From contig NZ_LT906463.1 of NCBI RefSeq assembly GCF_900186995.1, positions 620,001 to 684,000 of the forward strand: a stretch of 64,000 bases of DNA, in the 5' to 3' direction. Position 1 is the stretch's first letter. Each line of letters starts with the position of its first letter. The stretch comes from Haemophilus pittmaniae (GTDB taxonomy: Bacteria; Pseudomonadota; Gammaproteobacteria; Enterobacterales; Pasteurellaceae). The notes below the pieces were generated by a model, which had not been told where the DNA came from, did not search any database, and saw nothing but the letters and a program-made list of their open reading frames with translations. Below, piece after piece: positions 57,043-64,000 of this stretch. The position numbers and the translations under genes are program-made.

Positions 57043-58086
57043 TTATGCCTGCAATAGAGTGGTTAGCTTTTCTGCCACCATGGCCGGCGTGATATCAATC
57101 AAACTTTGATGATAGCCTTCTTGGCTATCGGTACTTTTACGCACTTTAATTAAATCGCCTTCGATTAAACGGATAATCACTGCTTTATCGGATAATGGCG
57201 GGGTGTAAGTTGGACTGGTTGGGCCGTATAACGCCACTAAAGGGCGAGCGGTCGCAGCCGCAATGTGCATTAAGCCACTATCGTTGCTAACCACCGCGCG
57301 GCAATTGGCAATCAGATCCACCGCTTGATTTAAATCGGTTTGTCCCGCCAGATTCAAGCAGAACGGTTGTAAATCAGCAGGCAGAGCGGCACGAATTTGT
57401 TCGCCGGCCTCAATATCCTTGGGGGAACCAAATAATTCCACCGCATAGCCTTGTTCGATCAGCATTTTGGCTAATTCAGCGTAATGATAATGTGGCCATC
57501 GTTTAGCCGGACCGAATTCTGCGCCCGGACAGAAACCAATAATTGCCCGCTCACCCAATACTGCCGTTTGTTTTTCAAAATGTTTGAGAGTGAGCGCTTG
57601 TTGTGCGGGATCGACGCTTAAATAGGGTTTTAACACGGGCATTTGCGCGGCAGCCGGTACTGCATCTTTAGCAAAGGCTAACGCCATATAGCGTTGCACC
57701 ATCATCGGATAGTCGCGTTTGTTTTGGCGTAGGTCATTTAGCAAAAAATAACGGCTTTCGCCTTTCCAACCGCGGCGTTGGGGAATTTTGGCAAACAATG
57801 GAATTAGCGCCGATTTTAGAGAGTTCGGCAACACAATGGCCAAATCATATTGGTCGCGTAAAGCTTTCCCTAAGCGATAGCGCATACTCAATTCAAGAGC
57901 TCCGTGTCCCAAGGGCATTTCCAAGGCTTGTCGCACTTCCGGCATTCGCGCTAACAGCGGTTTACACCAATTTGGCGCCATTACATCGATATTGGCATTG
58001 GGATATTGGATTTTTAACTGTTGATACAGACTTTGCGACATCATCATATCGCCCACCCAAGACGGGCCAATTACTAAAATATTCAT
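57043..58086 (-). CDS. waaF: LPS heptosyltransferase II (WaaF)
   Basis: Adds the second heptose of the LPS inner core. The protein starts MNILVIGPSWVGDMMMSQSLYQQL and is 347 residues, matching E. coli WaaF. Diagnostic stretches are IDVMAPNWCKPLLARMPEV, GFCPGAEFGPAKRWP and SNDSGLMHIAAATARPLVALYG. An in-frame ATG at 58119 would add 11 residues absent from relatives; neither start has a strong Shine-Dalgarno, so 58086 rests on homology. First gene of waaF-eamA-waaC. IHF-site repeat copy H lies about 87 bp upstream. Confidence 0.93.
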   Translation of the reverse strand: MNILVIGPSWVGDMMMSQSLYQQLKIQYPNANIDVMAPNWCKPLLARMPEVRQALEMPLGHGALELSMRYRLGKALRDQYDLAIVLPNSLKSALIPLFAKIPQRRGWKGESRYFLLNDLRQNKRDYPMMVQRYMALAFAKDAVPAAAQMPVLKPYLSVDPAQQALTLKHFEKQTAVLGERAIIGFCPGAEFGPAKRWPHYHYAELAKMLIEQGYAVELFGSPKDIEAGEQIRAALPADLQPFCLNLAGQTDLNQAVDLIANCRAVVSNDSGLMHIAAATARPLVALYGPTSPTYTPPLSDKAVIIRLIEGDLIKVRKSTDSQEGYHQSLIDITPAMVAEKLTTLLQA

Positions 58087-58173
58087 CCGTTTATTACTCT
58101 TGCTCTGAAATGCCGTCATCTTATTATTGATAGGCGGGATTTACAATGCGGTGCGGCGGTTTGTGTCTTTAGG

Positions 58174-58248
58174 CAACGCCCCATCCAAAATAAAAGTTTT
58201 TCTTAAAATCAATGCTAAGTCATTGATTTTATTGATATTGATTAAAAA
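58174..58248 (+). repeat. Intergenic IHF-site repeat, copy H (best palindrome)
   Basis: Tag CAACGCCCC at 58174, core 58216-58233, IHF consensus on the complement of 58216-58228. Here the ten-base arms AAAATCAATG and CATTGATTTT are perfect with a six-base loop (CTAAGT), and outer arms AGTTTTT / AAAAACT also pair. Confidence 0.92.
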
Positions 58249-58252
58249 CTGA

Positions 58253-59098
58253 TTATTCAGGCACAATCCACTCGACCGACCAACTGCCACAGCCTTCCGG
58301 CACAAGGGTTTGACATAGATAAGGTAGAATTTCCCGCATTTGTTGTTCTAACTGCCAAGGTGGATTAACGACCACCATACCGCTTGCAGTCATGCCTCGT
58401 TGATCGCTGTCAGGGCGTACGGCGAATTCGATTTTCAGAATTTTGCGAATTCCACTGGCGACTAAGCCTTTAAAAATACGTTTGCTTTGTTGCCGCAATA
58501 CTACCGGATACCAAATGGCATAGGTACCGGTGGCAAAGCGTTTGTGTCCTTCTTCGACGGCCTTTACAACTAAATCGTAATCTTCTTTGAGTTCATACGG
58601 TGGGTCGATAAGTACCAAGCCACGGCGTTCTTTCGGTGGCAGGGTGGCTTTGAGCAACTGAAAACCGTTTTCCGATTTCACCTGAATGTTTTTGTATTCT
58701 TTGAAATTATTGCGCAGTAGCGGAAAGTCGGCCGGATGTAGTTCACTTAAACAGGCGCGATCCTGTGGACGTAATAATTGTGCGGCAATCATCGGCGAAC
58801 CGGCGTAATAGCGGAGTTCGCGGCCACCATAATTGAGTTTTTTAATTAATTCGACATAACGTGTGACGATTGGCGGTAGATCATCACGTTCCCATAAGCG
58901 ACCGATACCTTCCTTATATTCACCGGTTTTTTCCGCTTCCGCTGAGGCAAGACGATAACGTCCAACGCCGGCATGGGTATCCAAATAATAAAAGCCTTTT
59001 TCCTTAATAGTAAGATTTTCTAGGATTAACATCAAAACGATGTGTTTGATCACATCGGCATGGTTGCCGGCGTGAAAACTATGGCGATAACTGAGCAT
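58253..59098 (-). CDS. rlmJ: 23S rRNA (adenine2030-N6)-methyltransferase RlmJ
   Basis: A SAM-dependent methylase of 281 residues. N-terminal YRHSFHAGNHADVIKHIVL, SAM-binding YLDTHAGVGRY, and the catalytic motif IV LIDPPYELKEDY. Methylates A2030 of 23S rRNA. In Haemophilus the orthologue lies beside the PBP1A-com cluster and has been linked to transformation; the same neighbourhood (rlmJ, mrcA, comA) is preserved here. Downstream of mrcA on the same strand. Confidence 0.94.
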   Translation of the reverse strand: MLSYRHSFHAGNHADVIKHIVLMLILENLTIKEKGFYYLDTHAGVGRYRLASAEAEKTGEYKEGIGRLWERDDLPPIVTRYVELIKKLNYGGRELRYYAGSPMIAAQLLRPQDRACLSELHPADFPLLRNNFKEYKNIQVKSENGFQLLKATLPPKERRGLVLIDPPYELKEDYDLVVKAVEEGHKRFATGTYAIWYPVVLRQQSKRIFKGLVASGIRKILKIEFAVRPDSDQRGMTASGMVVVNPPWQLEQQMREILPYLCQTLVPEGCGSWSVEWIVPE

Positions 59099-59121
59099 TT
59101 TGCATTCCTCAATGGGGATAA

Positions 59122-59149
59122 AATAAAGGGCGAACCTGTTGTTCGCCCT
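59122..59149 (-). terminator. Terminator of mrcA
   Basis: AGGGCGAACAACAGGTTCGCCCT on the minus strand followed by TTATTTT, 6 bp after the mrcA stop. Confidence 0.8.
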
Positions 59150-59155
59150 GTCAAA

Positions 59156-61774
59156 TTAGAATAAATCTTCCGGTTGTGCGGCCGGTGCGGCGCCACCGGA
59201 ACCGCCTATGCCACCGCCATTTAAGCGCTGTTGCAACTCAGGCGGAACGTAATAGCCACGCTCTTGCATTTCATCGAGGAAGGTTCGTTTCGGTTCGGTT
59301 CCATCGATAAAGTATTCCTTACGGCCACCACCTTCGGAAAGTAAACCCGTGTTTTGATCGATGGTTTTTTCCACGATTTTGGCTGGGAGGTCGGTTTTGC
59401 GTTCCGGTACATCTGCTAAGGCTACTTTCATATAAGCAATCCAGGCTGGCATTGCGGTTTGTGCACCCGCTTCACCGCGACCTAAGGTGCGTTTGTTGTC
59501 ATCGAAACCAACATAAGTGGTGGTGACGATATTGGCACCAAAACCGGCATACCAAGCCACTTTCGAACTGTTAGTGGTCCCGGTTTTACCACCCACATCG
59601 CCACGTTTGATGTCTTTGGCCATGCGCCAGCTGGTTCCTTTCCAGCCTAAACCTTGCTCACCATAGACCGCGGTATTTAGCGCACTACGAATTAGGAAGG
59701 CTAATTCGCCGCTAATTACGCGTGGAGCATATTCCACTTTAGAACTTGCATCCTTACCCGCTGCCATCAGAACCACGGCATCTTCATTTAGTGCTTTGGC
59801 CTGGCCTTGCAATTCCGGTAAATCCGGTACGTTTTCCGGTTGTTGGTCACCTTCTTCGGTGCTGTTGTTGTCAGCGGTTTTCAGGGTATTTCCGGCAGCT
59901 AACAATGGTGTGTCTTTAAAGCCATCGATTTTATCTTGGGTTTCACCGTAAATCACCGGAATATCATTACAGCTGATACAGGCAATTTTGGGATTGGCGA
60001 TAAATAAATCTTTCCCGGTGTTATCTTGAATTTTTTCAATCAGATAAGGATCGATTAAGAAACCACCATTATCGAATACTGCATAACCACGCGCCATTTC
60101 CAGCGGAGTGAAGGAGGCAGCGCCGAGAGCTAATGCTTCACTGGCAAAATATTGATCCCGTTTGAATCCAAAACGTTGTAGGAAGTCGGCGGTAAAATCA
60201 ATACCTGCGGTTTGTAGGATGCGGATAGCAATCATATTCTTGGATTGTCCCAAGCCGACCCGAACACGCATTGGACCATCATAACGATCCGGCGAGTTTT
60301 TCGGCTGCCACAAGCGTTGTCCCGGTTTTTGAATGGAAATTGGAGTGTCCTGTAAGACGCTGGAAAGGGTTAAGCCTTTTTCCAAACCTGCTGCATAAAT
60401 AAAAGGTTTAATCGATGAACCAACCTGTACCAAGGATTGGGTGGCACGGTTAAATTTACTTTGTTCATAACTGAAACCGCCCACAATAGCTTCAATCGCA
60501 CCATTGTCGGAGTTTAGGGAGACTAAAGCGCCATTGGCTGCCGGAATTTGGCCTAAAATCCATTCACCGTTGTCTTTTTTACGGATCCAAATTTGTTCAC
60601 CTACTTTCACTGGATTAGCGCGACCGGCCCAACGCATGGCGTTGTTCGTCAAGCTCATGGTTTCACCGGAAGCCAACATTAATTTCGTGCCATTTTTTTC
60701 TATTGCGATGACAGCCGCCGGAATGAATGGAGTGGAGTCCGGTAATTTCTTCAGAAAACCGGTAATACGTTCGTCATCCCAAGCTGTTTCGCCTTTTTTC
60801 CATAACGGAGCACCACCACGATAGCCGTGACGCATATCATAGCTGATGAGGTTGTTGATCACTGCATTTTGTGCAGCCTCTTGGTCTTTGGATAGGACGG
60901 TTGTATAGACTTTATAACCACTTGTGTAGGCTTGTTCTTCACCGAAACGGCGGACCATTTCTTGACGCACCATTTCGCTGATGTAATCGGCACGGAATTC
61001 AAATTTCGCGCCGTGATAACTGGCTACAATCGGTTCTTTGATCGCCGCATCGTATTCAGCTTGGGTAATGTAATTTTCCGCTAACATACGGCCTAATACG
61101 ACATTACGACGTTCTTCAGCCCGTTTTGGTGAATAGATCGGGTTCATGGTCGAAGGCGCTTTTGGCAGACCTGCGATGATTGCCATTTCGGATAGCGTTA
61201 ATTCATTTAGGGATTTACCAAAATAGGTTTGCGCCGCGGCTGCAACCCCGTAGGAACGATAACCCAAGAAGATTTTATTGAGGTAAAGCTCAAGGATTTC
61301 CTGTTTGCTTAAGGCATTTTCAATTTCAATTGCTAACACCGCTTCACGAGCTTTACGGATAATGGTTTTTTCCGGCGTTAAGAAAAAGTTACGCGCCAAT
61401 TGTTGGGTGATAGTACTGGCACCTTGAGAAGGTGAGCCGTGATTGATGAGGGCTACGTATAAAGCACGAGCAATACCGATAGGATCCAAGCCGTGATGAT
61501 CATAGAAACGGCTGTCCTCGGTGGCTAAAAAGGCCTCGATTAATTTTTCCGGGACTTCATCGAGTTTTACCGGAATACGGCGTTGTTCACCCACCTCGCC
61601 GATCAGTTTGCCATCGGCGGTGTAGATTTGCATCGGCTGTTGTAACTCAACGGTTTTTAAACTTTCAACCGAAGGTAATTCCGATTTCAAATGCATATAA
61701 AAGATACCGCCCGCTACAAGTCCTAAAATACATAGGGTGAGCAGACTGCTGAATAATAATTTTGCGATACGCAT
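59156..61774 (-). CDS. mrcA: Penicillin-binding protein 1A (MrcA/PonA)
   Basis: A bifunctional peptidoglycan synthase anchored in the inner membrane. The 872 residues have one N-terminal transmembrane helix (about 7-28), a GT51 transglycosylase domain with AFLATEDSRFYDHHG and GASTITQQLARNFFL, an OB-like insertion, and a transpeptidase domain with SXXK in QVGSSIKPFIYAAG, SXN in GQSKNMIAIR and KTGTTNSSK. The tail is Gly/Pro-rich. The ATG at 61774 has AAGAGAG upstream. Divergent from comA, and its first codons overlap a CRP-S site. Confidence 0.97.
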   Translation of the reverse strand: MRIAKLLFSSLLTLCILGLVAGGIFYMHLKSELPSVESLKTVELQQPMQIYTADGKLIGEVGEQRRIPVKLDEVPEKLIEAFLATEDSRFYDHHGLDPIGIARALYVALINHGSPSQGASTITQQLARNFFLTPEKTIIRKAREAVLAIEIENALSKQEILELYLNKIFLGYRSYGVAAAAQTYFGKSLNELTLSEMAIIAGLPKAPSTMNPIYSPKRAEERRNVVLGRMLAENYITQAEYDAAIKEPIVASYHGAKFEFRADYISEMVRQEMVRRFGEEQAYTSGYKVYTTVLSKDQEAAQNAVINNLISYDMRHGYRGGAPLWKKGETAWDDERITGFLKKLPDSTPFIPAAVIAIEKNGTKLMLASGETMSLTNNAMRWAGRANPVKVGEQIWIRKKDNGEWILGQIPAANGALVSLNSDNGAIEAIVGGFSYEQSKFNRATQSLVQVGSSIKPFIYAAGLEKGLTLSSVLQDTPISIQKPGQRLWQPKNSPDRYDGPMRVRVGLGQSKNMIAIRILQTAGIDFTADFLQRFGFKRDQYFASEALALGAASFTPLEMARGYAVFDNGGFLIDPYLIEKIQDNTGKDLFIANPKIACISCNDIPVIYGETQDKIDGFKDTPLLAAGNTLKTADNNSTEEGDQQPENVPDLPELQGQAKALNEDAVVLMAAGKDASSKVEYAPRVISGELAFLIRSALNTAVYGEQGLGWKGTSWRMAKDIKRGDVGGKTGTTNSSKVAWYAGFGANIVTTTYVGFDDNKRTLGRGEAGAQTAMPAWIAYMKVALADVPERKTDLPAKIVEKTIDQNTGLLSEGGGRKEYFIDGTEPKRTFLDEMQERGYYVPPELQQRLNGGGIGGSGGAAPAAQPEDLF

Positions 61775-61781
61775 CGTAAAA
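61760..61781 (+). promoter_or_regulatory. CRP-S (Sxy-dependent competence) site for comABCD
   Basis: A 22-bp palindrome, TTTTGCGA-TACGCA-TCGTAAAA, with TGCGA-N6-TCGTA as its core. Competence sites of Pasteurellaceae have TGCGA-N6-TCGCA, where C replaces T of ordinary CRP sites and Sxy is needed. Nine of ten core positions match. It spans the mrcA start codon. Confidence 0.75.
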
Positions 61782-61812
61782 TTCTCTCTTGATTAATGAA
61801 TTGCCATGTCGT

Positions 61813-61843
61813 TTGACATAGGCTTCGGAGCGCTAAGTATAAA
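61813..61843 (+). promoter_or_regulatory. Candidate comA promoter
   Basis: TTGACA (61813-61818) and TATAAA (61838-61843) with a long 19-bp spacer, 31 bp before comA. The poor spacing fits a promoter needing CRP-Sxy help from the site centred about 80 bp upstream of the predicted start. Confidence 0.4.
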
Positions 61844-61873
61844 AGATAACTCCCCGAATAGATAGGAAAGAAT

Positions 61874-62629
61874 ATGCGCAGCGCTGTAAAAGCCAAGCAA
61901 TCCAGCCCGATCGGTGTGCATGCCGATACCCAACAATTATATTTTGTGTGGTTTGAGAATGACCGGATTTGTAGCCGGGCACAACCGAAAGATTCCCCAC
62001 TACCGGCGGATTTGACAGCCTTATTAAACACTAAGCAACGGCATCGCCGCGTGGTATGCGCGGTTCCTCCACAGCTTGTGTGGTCTAAAAGCCTGATTTT
62101 GCCACAGTCGCTGGATGCTGATGAATGTGAGCAGCAAAGCCGTTTTATTCTACAAAAATCATTGCCGGTCGCATTGGACGAGCTTTGGTTTGATTACCGG
62201 GCCAATAGTTTGCCACAAGGTTGTCGCCTGGAGATTACGGCGATTCGGCAGCGTTTAGCATTGGATTTTTTACAGCAATTTTCGCCTTGTCAGCCGAACA
62301 TTTTAGACACTCAAGTGAATAGTCTTTTACGGGCATTCACGTATCTGTTGCAGCAATCCGTACAAAATCGGTTGTTAGTCTATATTCATGGGCAACAAAG
62401 CTTAATGCTTTGTGAACGGGCTCAGCAATGTCAAATACGGCAAGGTGGGGCGGATTTACAAGCGCTGTATCGGGATTTTCAACAGTATTTCAAAGAGCCC
62501 TGCGAGCAGATTTATGTGTATTCGGACATTGAACGCAAATTGCCGGCAGATTGGCAAAGGGTTGATTGTGTTTGTTCGCCAATTGCTTTAGGGAATGCCT
62601 TATGGCCTAAGTTTGAACAAGGTGAGTAG
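61874..62629 (+). CDS. comA: Competence protein ComA (PilM-like)
   Basis: First gene of the com operon for type IV pilus-like DNA uptake. The 251-residue cytoplasmic protein resembles PilM, an actin-like ATPase-fold platform component (IGVHADTQQLYFVWF at the start, CAVPPQLVWSKSLILP, CEQQSRFILQKSLP, ILDTQVNSLLRAF). It would bind the N-terminus of the PilN-like ComB. comB begins 8 bp after it. Confidence 0.9.
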   Translation: MRSAVKAKQSSPIGVHADTQQLYFVWFENDRICSRAQPKDSPLPADLTALLNTKQRHRRVVCAVPPQLVWSKSLILPQSLDADECEQQSRFILQKSLPVALDELWFDYRANSLPQGCRLEITAIRQRLALDFLQQFSPCQPNILDTQVNSLLRAFTYLLQQSVQNRLLVYIHGQQSLMLCERAQQCQIRQGGADLQALYRDFQQYFKEPCEQIYVYSDIERKLPADWQRVDCVCSPIALGNALWPKFEQGE

Positions 62630-62637
62630 GAGATAAT

Positions 62638-63150
62638 ATGCAGGGAATAAATTTGTTTCCTTGGCGGCAGGTGCAATATCGGCGGGCATTAAAATATTTT
62701 TTACTACGTCTGTTGCTGTTGTTCTTGTGTGCACTAGGCGGATATTGGGGACTTGAGCAGATCAATCAACAGCAAAGGCAGTATTTAGCAGAACAGCAGG
62801 AACAACTAACCCTTTTAAATCAACAATTGATAAAACAGGAAATGGAAATTAGCCAACAACGTCGCACACTATTACCGCAAAGTGATGGGCTAACGCTGGC
62901 TTCTGCGAAGGCCATTGCAAGATTGCAGCTGTTACATGAACTGCCTTTGCTACAAGGTGAATTAACCGAGGTTCGATTGGATTCCGAACAATTGGATATG
63001 GCAGGGAATATTGATTCACAAAATGCATTTGCCGAATTACATCAGTTTTTACAACAGCGTTGCGGAGCAGTGAATTTATCTCAATTACAAAATGAAGCAA
63101 CGAACATTGCATTTCGGCTACAGACGGCCTGTGATGGGGAGAATAAATGA
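62638..63150 (+). CDS. comB: Competence protein ComB (PilN-like)
   Basis: A 170-residue bitopic inner-membrane protein. The N-terminal cytoplasmic motif INLFPWRQ is the PilN signature that docks on PilM. One transmembrane helix (about residues 20-42) and a Gln-rich coiled coil (about 45-80) lead to a ferredoxin-like periplasmic domain. TAGGAGA precedes the ATG. Its stop overlaps the comC start (ATGA). Confidence 0.9.
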   Translation: MQGINLFPWRQVQYRRALKYFLLRLLLLFLCALGGYWGLEQINQQQRQYLAEQQEQLTLLNQQLIKQEMEISQQRRTLLPQSDGLTLASAKAIARLQLLHELPLLQGELTEVRLDSEQLDMAGNIDSQNAFAELHQFLQQRCGAVNLSQLQNEATNIAFRLQTACDGENK

Positions 63151-63674
63151 GTTGGAATTGGCTTAACGACTACCATCATTGGCTGGGACGTTGGTTACGT
63201 AGTGCTTGGTATTGGCACCGTTTGTTTGAGGTGATGCTAGTGTTACTGGTTATTGCTATTCCGTTACAACAATTTTATCTGTTGCATACAGCGAAGATAG
63301 CCTTGATGCAGGAACAGCAACGATTAAATGAGGAGTTAAATCGTCAGCAACGCATTGTAATAGCGCTTCGACAGCAAAGTACCGTTAATCAAACGTCCCC
63401 ACAGTTGGCGAATCAGCTCTTACCGATCAATCAACAAATTGAGCAATTGCGCGGGCAATTAGATGTGATGGATTTACGTTGGGAATTTCTGGCTACACCC
63501 CGTCTACATCTCTCTTTAGTTGGTGGATTTAACGAGTTTCAGCATTTTATCGACAAGCTACTAAACAACCGCCAACAACTGCGATTAGAACAGTTACATT
63601 TGCAAAAAGCAGCTGATTCTGCTGCTTTCATTCGGGCTGAATTAATTTTCCGTTTGCATAAGGAGTTGCAATGA
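63147..63674 (+). CDS. comC: Competence protein ComC (PilO-like)
   Basis: A 175-residue bitopic protein with a short cytoplasmic N-terminus (WNWLNDYHHWLGRW), a single membrane helix (about 28-50) and a periplasmic coiled coil followed by a small alpha/beta domain, the layout of PilO. It would pair with ComB in the alignment complex. Overlaps comB by 4 bp and comD by 4 bp. Confidence 0.88.
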   Translation: MSWNWLNDYHHWLGRWLRSAWYWHRLFEVMLVLLVIAIPLQQFYLLHTAKIALMQEQQRLNEELNRQQRIVIALRQQSTVNQTSPQLANQLLPINQQIEQLRGQLDVMDLRWEFLATPRLHLSLVGGFNEFQHFIDKLLNNRQQLRLEQLHLQKAADSAAFIRAELIFRLHKELQ

Positions 63675-64000
63675 AAATTTTGTATTTATTACCAATATGC
63701 CTGTTCACAGGCTCGCTTTGGGCAGCAGATCCTTTCTATCGTCAAGGTACTTCGACGAGTGCAACAACGGTTGTCTCAAATCAAAATGGTGCATGTGCTT
63801 TAACTGAGGGGACGGTTGCAGGAAATATTCCTTTTAACCAACTAAAGGTGGTTGGAGCGGTACTCTATAAAACGATGCCGGAAGCCTATTTTGTAGATAC
63901 TCAGGGACAATTATTCAATCTCAAAATCGGTGAACGTGTGGGATTGGAGGGATATCGTCTAGGAAAGCTCGATAAGCGTGAGCTCATTTTTGATGATATT
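63671..64000 (+). CDS. comD: Competence protein ComD (PilP-like), cut by the window end
   Basis: 110 codons are visible before the window ends. Signal-peptide-like start MKILYLLPICLFTGSLWA, without a lipobox cysteine, followed by a small beta-domain of PilP type (KVVGAVLYK and LFNLKIGERVGLEGYRLGKL). PilP links the PilNO complex to the secretin, which should be encoded next (ComE). AAGGAGTTGCA provides a strong ribosome-binding site within comC. Confidence 0.85.
   Translation, partial: MKILYLLPICLFTGSLWAADPFYRQGTSTSATTVVSNQNGACALTEGTVAGNIPFNQLKVVGAVLYKTMPEAYFVDTQGQLFNLKIGERVGLEGYRLGKLDKRELIFDDI

Overview
The window is a chromosomal stretch of a Pasteurellaceae bacterium. The evidence is a Haemophilus-type competence operon (comABCD behind mrcA and rlmJ), an ilvG-ilvM-ilvD-ilvA biosynthetic block, orphan NarP, the rimO plus cytoplasmic N-glycosyltransferase pair, an IgA1-protease/Hap-like autotransporter, an OmpP2-type porin and a heptosyltransferase pair. 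I cannot name the genus. By eye I found only one perfect copy of each known Pasteurellaceae uptake signal (AAGTGCGGT and ACAAGCGGT), which is about chance level. There are no rRNA or tRNA genes, CRISPR arrays, phages or insertion sequences.

Layout. 1-6.0 kb: branched-chain amino-acid genes on the minus strand with a small lipoprotein inserted. 6.0-8.4 kb: a YebE-like gene and a MetP/MetS-type Na+ amino-acid importer with a 31-residue small subunit. 8.5-15.0 kb: a two-partner-secretion locus (TpsB then TpsA). 15-27.3 kb: narP, mutS, lptD, pldB, asd, the N-glycosyltransferase, rimO and mgtC. 27.3-32.3 kb: an S6-peptidase autotransporter with a coiled-coil stalk. 32.3-38.2 kb: gyrB, yqaB, yqaA, two tandem small-RNA genes, luxS and purT. 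38.2-46.2 kb: pdxH, a DUF3108 protein, dcuA, ansB, cpdB and pckA. 46.2-52.8 kb: iron uptake (a Fur-boxed siderophore receptor, a catecholate-type receptor and an IroE-like esterase). 52.8-58.1 kb: hslO, porin, and waaF-eamA-waaC. 58.2-64 kb: rlmJ, mrcA and comA-D, running off the end.

Two signals are not explained by the genes. First, nine copies of a roughly 75-bp intergenic repeat (a CAACGCCC tag, then exactly 42 bp to the core TAAGTCATTGATTTTATT) are spread over the window. Every copy carries a perfect IHF consensus on its complementary strand, and inward-facing copies bracket both large surface-protein loci. Second, between yqaA and luxS there is a 136-bp tandem duplication. Each unit reads, opposite to luxS, as a sigma-E-like promoter followed by a roughly 76-nt RNA with a 5' hairpin and a Rho-independent terminator. 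This is the position of MicA in enterobacteria, but with an unrelated sequence.

How the genes fit together. Much of the window builds or decorates the cell surface: LptD, PBP1A, heptosyltransferases, porin, TpsA/B, autotransporter, TonB receptors and N-glycosyltransferase. Respiration and carbon-source control is visible as NarP, DcuA/AnsB, PckA and candidate CRP sites. Competence is represented by comABCD with a Sxy-type CRP-S site overlapping the mrcA start.
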